Shown here: positions 22,263 through 31,546 of the stretch, piece by piece | Position numbering within the stretch: the stretch's first letter is position 1 | Layout of the letters: the number at the start of each line of letters is the position of its first letter | Source of the DNA: Cepaea nemoralis | Taxonomy: Eukaryota > Mollusca > Gastropoda > Stylommatophora > Helicidae | DNA: 64,000 bases | Direction of reading: 5' to 3' | NCBI GenBank assembly: GCA_014155875.1 | Contig: JACEFZ010004086.1 | Span: 51,001-115,000 of the forward strand | The notes under the pieces: generated by a model | What the model saw: only the letters and a program-made list of their open reading frames with translations | Database searches by the model: none | What the model was told of the DNA's origin: nothing | Translations under genes and position numbers: made by a program

Positions 22263-22665
22263 AAGTGCTGGAGATCCTTATTGGGTGGGTGAGTGGGTGT
22301 AGGTTGGCTGATGTGTCTGTGGGTGGGTGGGGAAAATTGTGAGGGTGCAGGATGTATGTAATGATAGGTGTGGGATGTGTGGGTTGATGGAGTTATGTGT
22401 GTGTGGTTTTGTGATGTGTGTTTTGCTGGGTGGTTGCAGGTGTGTGGATAGGTGGTGGAGAATATGTGGTGGGTGTGTGCGTGTCGGTTATGGTGTGGGT
22501 GGGGGATCGGTGGGTGGGTGGTGGCATATATGTTTGCCTGAGTCTGTCTGAGTGCATGGAGGGAGGTGTGGGTGGGTGGGGGGTGTGGTGGGTGGGGGAT
22601 GTGTAGGTGGCTGAGGGATGTGTGGGTGGCTGTGGGGTGTGAGGGTGAATGGGGGATGTGTCTCA
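22263..22665. repeat. GT/GGGTG-rich minisatellite
   Basis: Irregular repeats of GGTGGGTGTGTGG-like sequence; the strand is nearly free of C. The Pro/His/Thr-rich frame on the other strand is a repeat artefact. Confidence 0.8.
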
Positions 22666-22679
22666 CAACATTGCAGTAT

Positions 22680-22910
22680 GCACTGTTTATGTTTACAACT
22701 TCCATTTGACAATGTTTTTTTCCCCATGTGAATGTACCTAGCATAATATGCATTGTTTATGCTTACAAAATCAGTTTGACAATGTTTTTTTACCCTATGT
22801 AAATGTAACATGCATATTTGATGAGTGATCAAATGGGCTGAATGTAAGACGGGCCTGCGTGCCCAATTTGTTACCCTTTTAAAATAAAGTTCGTTTGTTC
22901 GTTTGTTCAT
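22680..22910. repeat. ~70-bp duplication and a GTTC-tailed segment
   Basis: Two copies of a segment containing GCATTGTTTATGCTTACAA and TTTGACAATGTTTTTTT lie at 22670-22810, followed by GGGCCTGCGTGCCCAATTTG and a (GTTC/GTTT)n tail at 22888-22910, which resembles the 3' end of a + strand retroposon. Confidence 0.45.
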
Positions 22911-23654
22911 TGTCTGCAGTCAATACTGTATCACCCTCATATCAAATGTTATTGACGTTATGTCCCCCAATGGTGATTCTTCTCATATCTTCTAAATTTC
23001 TAAAAATATTTTCCCGGTATAAGGAAGAAAGATCTGGAGACATTACACAGCACTGTCGCACATCTCTCTAAATAGGCAGATATTGACATATTTGATTATT
23101 AATCTTTATGGCAACTTGTTGATTCCAATATAATGTTACAGTAGATTCTAATACATCTCAGTTGCAAGTTTCAGTAAAAAAACTTACAGGTAATGGAATG
23201 GAATGATTCAGTACCAAACAAAAAATAGGTTTAGACCAATCATGGTACACAATCAAATGAGCAGGTATTATAATTTAAATTTACGTTCACTGAGCATTGA
23301 AACTGCGGAAGATACCATGAAACAAAACAAATTACACATTGACCATAGTATGGTGACATATCGTCCTTCTGTACAAATGGAAGGTCACATTTGGTGATAT
23401 CCTTCTGCATTGAATCAGTTAAGCTGTGAAGAATGCTAATTACAGAATTTCACGTGGATGTAGTAGCAGCTGACCCAAAACTGTATTTATTGAGTTTGTT
23501 ATAACCTTTCATTATTGGTGTATCTATTTTTGTTTTCATTTGCTTGATTTGAAATCAAACATAGTCCACACACATGCTGCTATTATTAGTAGTTGCTACT
23601 ACTCGTGAATGCACTGGACTGAATTTTGCATGAGGGTTCATTCAAATATTCAGT
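22911..23654. other. Intron 5, with a short dispersed repeat
   Basis: The stretch 23225-23335 (containing TTCACTGAGCATTGAAACTG) is the inverted counterpart of 44101-44210. Nothing else was recognised. Confidence 0.45.
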
Positions 23655-23668
23655 AGCATGTCCTTTTG

Positions 23669-25033
23669 TTTGATTGATCTTACCAAGGCTTTTGATATAG
23701 TCAGCAGAGAAGGACTGTGGAAGATAGTGGCAAAATATGGCTGTCCACGAAAATTTGTCCAAATAGTGCAGCTGTTTCATGATGGCATGCTGGCAAGAGT
23801 ACAGGAAAATGGTGAACTGTCTGAGTCCTTTCCTGTCACCAATGGAGTGAAGCAAGGTTGTATTCTGGCACTAATACTGTTCAGCCTCATGTGTTCAGCT
23901 ATGCTGATGAATGCTTTCAAGAACAACGACATTGAAATAGACATCAACCACCGCATGGATGGAAAGTTATTCAATCTCAGAAGGCTGAAAGCTAAAACCA
24001 AAACTAACAGCCACACCGTCAGAGAGCCCCTGTTTGCTGATGATTGCACTCTATATACCAACTCAGAGGCAGACATGCAACATAATGTTTTAGCTTTCTC
24101 ATATGCTGTGCCAACTTTGGGCTCAATATCAACTTGGAGAAGACTGTAGTTATGTACCAGCCAGCTCAAGGGATTAATCACACCATGCCAAATATCAAAG
24201 TGAATGGTCATAGACTAAGTTTTGTGGATAAATTCACCTATCTTGGCAGCACTGTGTCACAAGCATGCCACAATTGATGACGAAGTGAATGCAAGAATCT
24301 CCAAGGCCAGTGCGACCTTTGGCAGACTGTACAAGAATGTGTGGGACAGAAATGGAATAAGCCTGCAAATAAAGCTGGAAATCTACAAAGCAGTTGTATT
24401 ATCCACACTGCTATATGCTTGTGAAACCTGGACTGTTCATCAGCGACACGTTAGGAAATTAAACCACTTCCTCACAGTCTGCCTTAGAAGCTATTGAAGA
24501 TTAAATTTCAAGTCAAGATCCTAGACACTGAAGTCCTAGAAAGATTTCCATGCCCAGTATCCACTCTTCTAATGAAGAATCAGATTCACTGGGCTGGTCA
24601 CTTAACTCGCATGCCTGTTCACAGGCTCCCTAAACCAATTTTTTTACGGCAATCTATGTTGTGGTAAAAGCTCCAAGGCGGCCAGAGGAAATGCTTTAAA
24701 GACACTCTGAAAATCTCACTTAAGGCTTCTTGAATTCATTGTGACATCTGGGAAACTGCTGCCAAAGCCTGAAATTCATGGCATACATCATTATGCAAAG
24801 GTGCAGTCACTTGTGAAGCAACCAGGACTGCAAGAGCTGTGAAGAAAAAGCTGGACAGAAAAACCATTGCACGAGATCCTCCTCCTTGAAAGTCAAGCAT
24901 TCTTTGCCCACATTGTCAAAGAACACTTCGAGCCAAAATAGGCCTTATGAGCCATTTTAGAACTCACGGTTCGATACTTTCAACCCCGCTGAATGAAATG
25001 AATGGCCATCATCATTCTTGATGGACAAACAAC
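23669..25033 (+). mobile_element. LINE-B, 5'-truncated, with target duplication
   Basis: Flanked by the near-perfect 14-bp repeat AGCATGTCCTTTTG / AGCATGTTCTTTTG (23655-23668 and 25034-25047). It opens in the RT domain (CLIDLTKAFDIVSREGLW across the left junction), then GVKQGCILALILF and LFADDCTLY. After a frameshift near 24110 come ISKASATFGRLYKNVWDR and LLYACETWTVHQRHVRK. The 3' part ends in a C2H2-like finger remnant (CPHCQRTLRAKIGLMSHFRT) and GATGGACAAACAAC. Related to LINE-A in layout but distinct in sequence. Dead. Confidence 0.85.
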
Positions 25034-25175
25034 AGCATGTTCTTTTGCAGAACCTCGCTCCCATAACAAATTTCCAGAAAACTTCTCAGTCATAAGCAAG
25101 ATGTCCCGCATCCGATACACCAATCTGGAGATCACCTACCACATCCTGCATGAGAGTTAGCTAGTTGCTATTGCC

Positions 25176-25266
25176 AGTATTCCCTGCCATCTTGCAAACC
25201 CACTCCAATTTCTGATGTACTTGTAATTTACGTCCTCAGATCAAGGACGAGAAGTCAATATTTAAG
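25176..25266 (-). mobile_element. SINE body fragment
   Basis: Contains CAAACCCACTCCAATTTCTG and GTACTTGTAATTTACGTCCT, matching the body of the SINE copies at 25530, 45290 and 55797 without the tRNA-like head. Confidence 0.5.
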
Positions 25267-25279
25267 TCATATCACATGT

Positions 25280-25490
25280 TGGAGATGTCAGGAGAGAGGA
25301 CAGCTGGAATATGTCATCACAGTGGGATAGTTGGAGGGGAGGAGAAGCAGGGGGAGACCAAGAGAAGAGATGCTGGACAGTTTGACACCATAGCATGGAG
25401 GGATATCAGTATCAGAAGTTTTTGGTTGTGGACAGACATGATCAACAACACCACACGTCATGGACTATAGAAGAGTGTCAATTTTATGTG
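25280..25490 (+). mobile_element. LINE C-terminal scrap
   Basis: Encodes GGEEKQGETKRRDAGQFDTI and WRDI, a decayed version of the GRPRxRWLDSLxxWxGD stretch found at the C-terminus of RTE-like LINE proteins. Too short to classify. Confidence 0.35.
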
Positions 25491-25529
25491 TGCTGTGAAC
25501 TCATGTTTAGTCCATATATTTGCTACTTC

Positions 25530-25775
25530 TTCTAGTGGCACTTGAATGATTTTTGCATGTGGATTACTTTTCCCTATTACCAGTGTCCATAACTTTCAGG
25601 CAAACCCACTCCATCTTCTGAGATGCTTGTAATTTACATCCCCAAGTCAAGGATGAGAAGTCAACATTCTACTCCTACTGACCAATGTAGGAGTTGAACC
25701 CACTACCTATGCCGCAAACACCAGAAGTTTAAGAGCGTATGCTGTTATTCATTCTGCTATGATGACCTTGTGTCA
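25530..25775 (-). mobile_element. tRNA-derived SINE
   Basis: On the - strand a tRNA-like head holds AGCAGAATGAATAACAGC (A-box position) and the B box GGGTTCAACTCC, followed by a ~160-bp body shared with 45290-45545 and 55797-56006. Confidence 0.6.
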
Positions 25776-25813
25776 GTGAAATGAATACTGAATATTTTCT
25801 GTACTTCACACAG

Positions 25814-25900
25814 AAAAGATCATGCTGTGCAGGATTCTATGGCCGAAGCTGCATTGCTTGCCCTGGAGGCTTCAGAAATCCTTGTAGTGGAAATGGAGAG
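25814..25900 (+). CDS. STAB-like: Stabilin-like exon 6: first EGF-like module, start
   Basis: Twenty-nine codons, phase 0/0. Acceptor CTTCACACAG, donor [26 protein letters not shown] followed by RNPCSGNGE matches the start of the stabilin EGF block (CCKGFFGPDCxxCPGGFxxPCxGxGxC). The module is completed by exon 7 (CSDGESGKG..), so the intron splits an EGF domain. Confidence 0.9.
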
Positions 25901-26210
25901 GTAAGTAAAAGTAATGTGTATTCTTAAGTAGAGGTGATGAGTGGTAGAGAAGGAGAAGGTAATCAGTGTTTTTAAATGAAGATAATGAGTGTTCTTAAAT
26001 GAAGGTAACAAGTACTTTAAAGTTATGACTTAAAGTTGTTAATACGAGGGCGAGTCAATAAGTAAGTCACACAGTTCTGTAGGATGGCAGGTAAATGTAG
26101 TTGGTGTTTTCTACAGGTGTCATTAAGTAACAGCAGCATCAAACTTTATATCTTTAAATTTCCGTTCGTCAGGTGGTGCTAGGTGTCTCATGTGCATGCG
26201 CAGTGCATTA

Positions 26211-26875
26211 GTTAGTTAGTTAGTTAGTTAGTTGAGGTTCCAACTTCACGGCAATGGGTAGTCCCCATTATGCTCTGTTCCTGTGCCTGTGAATATCACA
26301 CAAAATGCTCCCCACTGTCCAATGTGAAAAGTGGAATAGGCAGGAGTCTCGGCAATCCAACAGCCTGCACAGGTACACTGTGCATAATGCCGCCGCCAGA
26401 ATGCCAACACAAAATTAATCCACGAAAACCACAGTTCATCGTTGATGGACTCGGCCAGAAAGACCTAATTGACCCGGGTTTTCTCACATGGCTCGGTCTT
26501 TTACCGCAGGGCGATCCACCAAAAGTGTCGCATAAAGCACAAATTCCGCAGCTTCAGCGCCGACTCCCAGGGGGTCTCCTGAAAAAAAAAATGCACTCGT
26601 GAACCGAAAAGGCAAATCAGTCAATTCAGCAACAGCCGGTAGCCATTGTTCCGAACATGCAGGTCACTGTACAGGACAGATGTAAAAGCATTCCCCGCGA
26701 ATTTTACAGCTCACAGTGTCACCAACGCACTCACTCAGTAGCAGGGCGATGGAACCATGTACTACCCTGTCCAACATGAGGAAAATGCGATTCCAAACCG
26801 TGGCTGCAAGCATAAACACGCCACAGGTCTTAACGGCTCAATGCCTAACCGCCATGTTGGCGACCGGAAATTCAT
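26211..26875 (-). mobile_element. 665-bp retroposon with 15-bp target duplication
   Basis: A perfect ATGCGCAGTGCATTA flanks it (26196-26210 and 26876-26890), within the mariner 5' untranslated part. The left edge is (GTTA)n, meaning a (TAAC)n 3' tail on the - strand, as in several non-LTR elements and SINEs. The interior is less AT-rich than its surroundings and has no recognised protein; the 110-codon open frame at 26270-26602 lies antisense to the inferred direction. A TTTTTTTTTCAG stretch on the - strand resembles a splice acceptor, so a retrocopied transcript piece is possible. Unclassified. Confidence 0.75.
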
Positions 26876-26894
26876 ATGCGCAGTGCATTAACAA

Positions 26895-27167
26895 AATGGC
26901 AACTACTTACGGAGTGTACAACTAAGGAGCAACATACTGTTGTGCATTTTCTGTGGGCAAAAGGATTGCCTGCAAAGGACATTCATAAGGAAATGCTTCC
27001 TGTTTATGGTGAAAAATGTTTGTCCAGTAAAGCGGTGCATAGCTGGGTAGAAAAATGTTTTCAAGGATGCTGTAAAATTGTTGATGAAATCCAAACTGGT
27101 CGTACTGTTGAGATTGCAACAGGTGGAGGAGATGATTAGAGGTGACAGGCAAGGAACAATAGACTCT
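26895..27167 (+). pseudogene. Mariner transposase, N-terminal part
   Basis: MATTYGVYN, then after a frameshift KEQHTVVHFLWAKGLPAKDI, HKEMLPVYGEKC, SKAVHSWVEK. This is the paired helix-turn-helix DNA-binding region of a mariner transposase, which binds the terminal inverted repeats. The reading frame breaks near 26922 and stops at 27137-27139. It continues at 30025 beyond the inserted element (IDSVA then SASYGSAYSIMHD). Confidence 0.88.
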
Positions 27168-27172
27168 GTAGC

Positions 27173-30024
27173 TGTGACAAAATGCAGTGAGTGCAGCAGA
27201 ATGCATTCCTACACGGAAGTATTCTACAAAGAGAGAAAGGAAAAACTAAAGGAATAAAATCACGCTCCTTGGTGGCTAGTCAGTCATGATGCAAACAGAC
27301 TGTATTATCAAGAGAGTTGTAAAACCACACAGTGTGAAACTGACCTGTGACTGGGGGATGGTAACATGCCAGTCCAGGGATTCAAAGTGTTAAATGCCAA
27401 ACTGATAATTAAACCACACTGCAGAGCAGATGTGAAATGGACCATGTGAAAGGAATCATTCACCTGGCTGGGGATGAATGGACACCTGGCTGGGGATGAA
27501 TGGACACCTGGACCTGGGAAAATCGCTCAACTGTGAAGGCTGACTGCCTTGTGAAACAGACCGGTCACACAAGGTGTGAAAGTTCAATGTTACTTCTCTC
27601 CTATCTGGATCTGTGGTCCAGATCAGCTACGCTGCTATGGTCAGATCTCCACTCTCCAGTAGAAAACAGCTTGCCGGTTTTCTGACATCTGCCAGTCCTG
27701 GCACTACCTGGTTGTTGAGATCTATACCCAGGTGCTCTTATTGAGAGCTAGGAAGAAATAGACAAGAATGGTTTATATCTAGTTCTACATCAGTACAATC
27801 CTAAGTACTAGATATATCCTAGCACGCCTATATACAGTGACCAGTCTGGCCAAGTTTATCTTCCAGCTCTACTGCATTCACCAGCCTCCTCCCTCCATAT
27901 CTCTGTCCTACGGTCTTAGTCTGGGACGGGCTTTTCAATTGACTCACATGCCTGCAATTATTACATTTCTGCCGTCCTATGTCCATGTCGCTAATACAGA
28001 CATTCTGGGTCATACAGCCGCTCCATCCAAAGTTGGTTTAGCAGCTCACAGGGTCGGTAATGGTATTATAATAGTACCTGATCATCCAGGCTTCCATGAA
28101 TTACCATGAACACTCGTCCACCATACACTGGAAATGTTTAGCACCATATACCCTATACCAATTGTGGGTAATGTCTGTGCCATTACACCTCTGCTTCCAA
28201 CACAATCAATGGCCAGAGTGCCAATGCGCACACAATAGCATAACACCAAATTCTTCTTAGTGAGTTACCATTAACAAATCAACATCAACTAACCTAAGGT
28301 ATGCAAATTCAAAATGGCATATAAGGTTATTCTTGAATACGTAGTATGAATGCAAAAAGGAAGTAATATCCTTATCTACAACAAACTGGGAAACATAATT
28401 TCCATATAGGTTACAGACCAAATAAAAGTCTGCCGAGTGCATGTCCAAAGTATAAAAATAATTATGCATATGACAATTCAGCTATATCAAACATCCAATA
28501 TACATACATTGTATTACTTCAAAATGGACATATAATGATACTCAACATAGTAGAATAATTCATTATTAATTAGTAATAATATTGTATAGCTACAAAATGA
28601 GATATAAAACAAGTCTAATTGAAGTGACCACACAGAAGAGCCATATTGCTGATCTACCCGGTTTAGTCACCACTTAGCCACGGCTGTGGTGAGAATTAAA
28701 GAAATAGTCACTTGATTATATTCTTTACAACAAATGCAAACACCAAAAGGCAACTAGGTTAGTTTACAAAGAAATGACAAGCATCTACTAAGACACATGA
28801 CAATCAAAAGTCTTTTTAGACATAGCCCAGATCTGCTTAACATAAGGTTCCTACTTCTCAGAAGAAGAACACATAAAACAATATGATATAGTACACCGAA
28901 CTGAGAAAGAATAGTGCACACTCAAGTAACCTTAGACAATGATATTTCTTTAAATAACTTAGGTCAGATATAGACTGAAAAGCAGTACATACATCTAAAA
29001 GACTTAGATAGTTACTAAGAAATCTACATTTACTCTCTCTTCTCACCTGTTCGAAGATTTTTCATTCCTGATCTGAGTATCAGAATCTTCTAGCATATAT
29101 ATTCTTCCTTATCTCCCCCAGGTGTTTAATTCAATTACCACTTTCTTGTGGTTTTAAATGCCTTATTTGATATGGAAGGGGGGGTGGGGGTCTGGTTCCC
29201 ACCATTGACTGTGGTAGTCTCCTGATTCAGTGTTAATTGCCAACATTTACTCTGTGTGGCCAGTCTTGAACACTTCACAGTTGATCAGTTTTACAAGGTC
29301 TGTTTCACACTCTACTGAGTCTGCCAGTCTGAGTGGACTTGGCTTTTTTACAGCCCTAGGCCTATTATCTCCACCTGGGTCAATATGTTGTTCATGCCTG
29401 GGTGGTTTTATTTCACTATATCTGACATTTTCCACCTCTCTACAGGTAATAGTCTTTATTCAACCACTGGCCCAGTTCATTGTTGATTTAGCCAGAGTCT
29501 ACCTGGGAGAGAAGGTGCAAATGTGCATTTCCCACATAGCCAGTAGACTGATTAATAATACATTTACTGCCGGCTTTGCAAGCTTATGTCATGCTAGATA
29601 GCCTGGAATATAGAGAAAACAGTTTGTTCTCATTGTTGATTTCTCTGAGTGGTCCATCATATATGTGTACCAGAGAGTATTCTGGGATGACAATGCGGTG
29701 TCTTGCGACAATTGGTGGGGGATTACTTAGACACCAGGAAAGGGAACAGTCAGGGGAGAAAAACCTGCACTGGGCTAGTAGTAAGTTTGTAGACTTAAAT
29801 CTAACTCAGCTAACCTTCTCCTTTCCATTCCTTGGCAAATATTAAGAATAGCTAATTCCATGTTTTGTTAACGAATCACTTGTAAGCAATACTCTTGATA
29901 TTCATGCGCTTAATATGTAGTTCAGTTATGTAGATTTTGTCCCTAGTCAATTTCTGGCTATTTGAGGTTGCTTGCCAGTGAATAATACATTCATCTAGGC
30001 AGTGGCGCACCCCCACTTCTGACA
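27173..30024. mobile_element. 2852-bp LTR-like insertion in mariner
   Basis: Starts TGTGACAAAATGC and ends CACTTCTGACA (TG...CA), with a perfect 5-bp duplication GTAGC (27168-27172 and 30025-30029). Joining the flanks through one GTAGC restores the mariner frame. No protein is recognisable. From ~27570 to 29711 it is co-linear with 14824-18451. At 29712 an ATTGGTGGGGGATTAC stretch follows a CGACA end, resembling an LTR/primer-binding-site junction, but no second LTR was found. It is either a very long solo LTR or a non-autonomous LTR element. Confidence 0.65.
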
Positions 30025-30790
30025 GTAGCATCTGCATCATATGGTTCAGCATACAGCATAATGCATGATCAGTTGAAATTTAAGAAAGTGTGCTCAAGGT
30101 GGGTACCCAGACAATTGAAGGAGGAACACATAATGAACCAATCTGGCCTGTCCTTGCATCATCTCTGTCGATACAAAGATGGAGAAGACATGCTGAACAG
30201 GATTGTTACTGGGGACGAATCATGGGTGCATCACTACCAGCCAGAATCAAAGCATGCTTCAATGCAATGGAAACATCCTTCTTCACCTTGTGTCCAAAAA
30301 TTCAAGATTATGCCATCAGCAGGGAAGGCTGTGCTGACAGTGTTCTGGGATTGTCAAGGAAGTGCTTTTAACTAATTTCAAGAAGAAAGGTGACAATGTG
30401 GATTCTGAATGGTACTGTGAAGTTATATTGATGCTTCATGATGCAATTCAAAGAAAATGTCCAGGACTGCTGACCAGAGGAGTGTTGCTTCTTCATGACA
30501 ATGCCAGACCACATACGGCTCGCTTAACTCATGCAAAATTAACTAGCTAAGGTGGAAAGTTCTGGAACATCCCCTTACAGCCCCGACTTAGCCCCTAGCA
30601 ATTTCCATCTTTTTGGTCCTCTGAAAACCCACCTTGGCGGGAGACATTTTGCGATTGACGCCGAAGTTGAATGTGAAGTGAAAACATGGTTTAGAAAACA
30701 GAGCACACAGGTCTATGCAGCTGGTTTGGGAGGACTGATAAAACAATGGGATAAGAGCATCAGTGTTGGTGGAAATTATGTTGAGAAATA
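30025..30790 (+). pseudogene. Mariner transposase, catalytic part
   Basis: Encodes SYGSAYSIMHDQLKF, WVPRQLKEEH, IVTGDESWVHHYQPESK (first catalytic Asp), LLLHDNARPHTARLTH (second Asp), YSPDLAPSNFHLFGPLK and NVGGNYVEK-like end. In active mariners the third acidic residue is the Asp of APSD; here the codon at 30600-30602 is Asn. There is also a stop at 30548-30550 and several frame breaks. Not functional. Confidence 0.9.
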
Positions 30791-31133
30791 AAAGGACAAT
30801 GTATATATAAAAATAAACTGATTTCAAATTGTTATCATATTTAGTTATTTTTCTACAGCCATTTGTGACTTACTTATTGACTTCCCCTCGTAATATTAAT
30901 ATGGTAGCAGACATGTTGTAGTATATATCAAATTAAAGGGTGTTGCATGGGGAAAACTACTATATTGTAGGATTTATAAGCCCATAGCAGCTACAGGAAG
31001 TTTGAATAGGAAGATTTATCATCCCATAGCACTGAATCACTTAATGCCACATGATAATAACTATAAGAAGAATAAAATATTAGTTGTAAGTAATTGTGCA
31101 CCTTTCATTTGTCATTGAATCTACCCTTTCCAG

Positions 31134-31245
31134 TGCTCAGATGGTGAGAGTGGAAAAGGCTTGTGTTTTTGCCAAGAAAATTTTATTGGTACCACATGTA
31201 ACCGGTGTGCACAGAATGACACTTTTGGACCTCATTGTAATGAAA
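31134..31245 (+). CDS. STAB-like: Stabilin-like exon 7: EGF-like module
   Basis: Thirty-seven codons plus one base (phase 0 in, phase 1 out). Acceptor CTACCCTTTCCAG, donor GTAAGT. CSDGESGKGLCFCQENFIGT then TCNRCAQNDTFGPHCNE gives the C-x-C spacing of laminin/EGF-like stabilin modules. The split codon is completed to Thr by exon 8 (..CNE-T-CTCQF..). One N-glycosylation sequon (NDT). Confidence 0.9.
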
Positions 31246-31332
31246 GTAAGTTTATTACTCCACTGTTTCTATATATTTGTTTGATATTTCTTTGCCTCTC
31301 ATTTCATTTCTGTTGAATACTATGTTAAAGAG

Positions 31333-31546
31333 ATTGTATGTAATATTATTTTATCACACATGTAGAGGATAGGTTATGTTACCCAGACTGTATGTAATAT
31401 AGCATACATAAAGAGGACAGGTTATGTTACACTGGCTGTATTTAATATTATTTTAGCATACATGCAGAGAACAGGTTATGTTACACAGACTATATGTAAT
31501 ATTATTTTTAGCATACATGCAGAGGGCAGGTTATGTTACACAGACT
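31333..31546. repeat. 54-bp satellite, left part
   Basis: Units of AGAGAACAGGTTATGTTACA + CAGACTATATGTAATATTAT + TTTAGCATACATGC, some lacking two bases. The array resumes at 34366-34735; the RTE-like LINE lies between. Confidence 0.9.

Larger units (their letters stand above)
26045..30890 (+). mobile_element. Mariner transposon interrupted by two later insertions
   Basis: TA duplications (26043-26044, 30891-30892) flank terminal inverted repeats CGAGGGCGAGTCAATAAGTA and, from the other end, CGAGGGGAAGTCAATAAGTA. Transposase remnants lie at 26895-27167 and 30025-30790. Two insertions account for most of the length: 26211-26875 and 27173-30024. Without them the element would be about 1.3 kb, the usual mariner size. 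Order of events: mariner into the stabilin intron, then the two insertions. Confidence 0.92.

Noticed and set aside
22082..22753. 223-codon Pro/His/Thr-rich frame on the - strand
   Set aside because: Fusion of LINE-C antisense-to-GT minisatellite sequence; only the last ~60 codons resemble a LINE RT.
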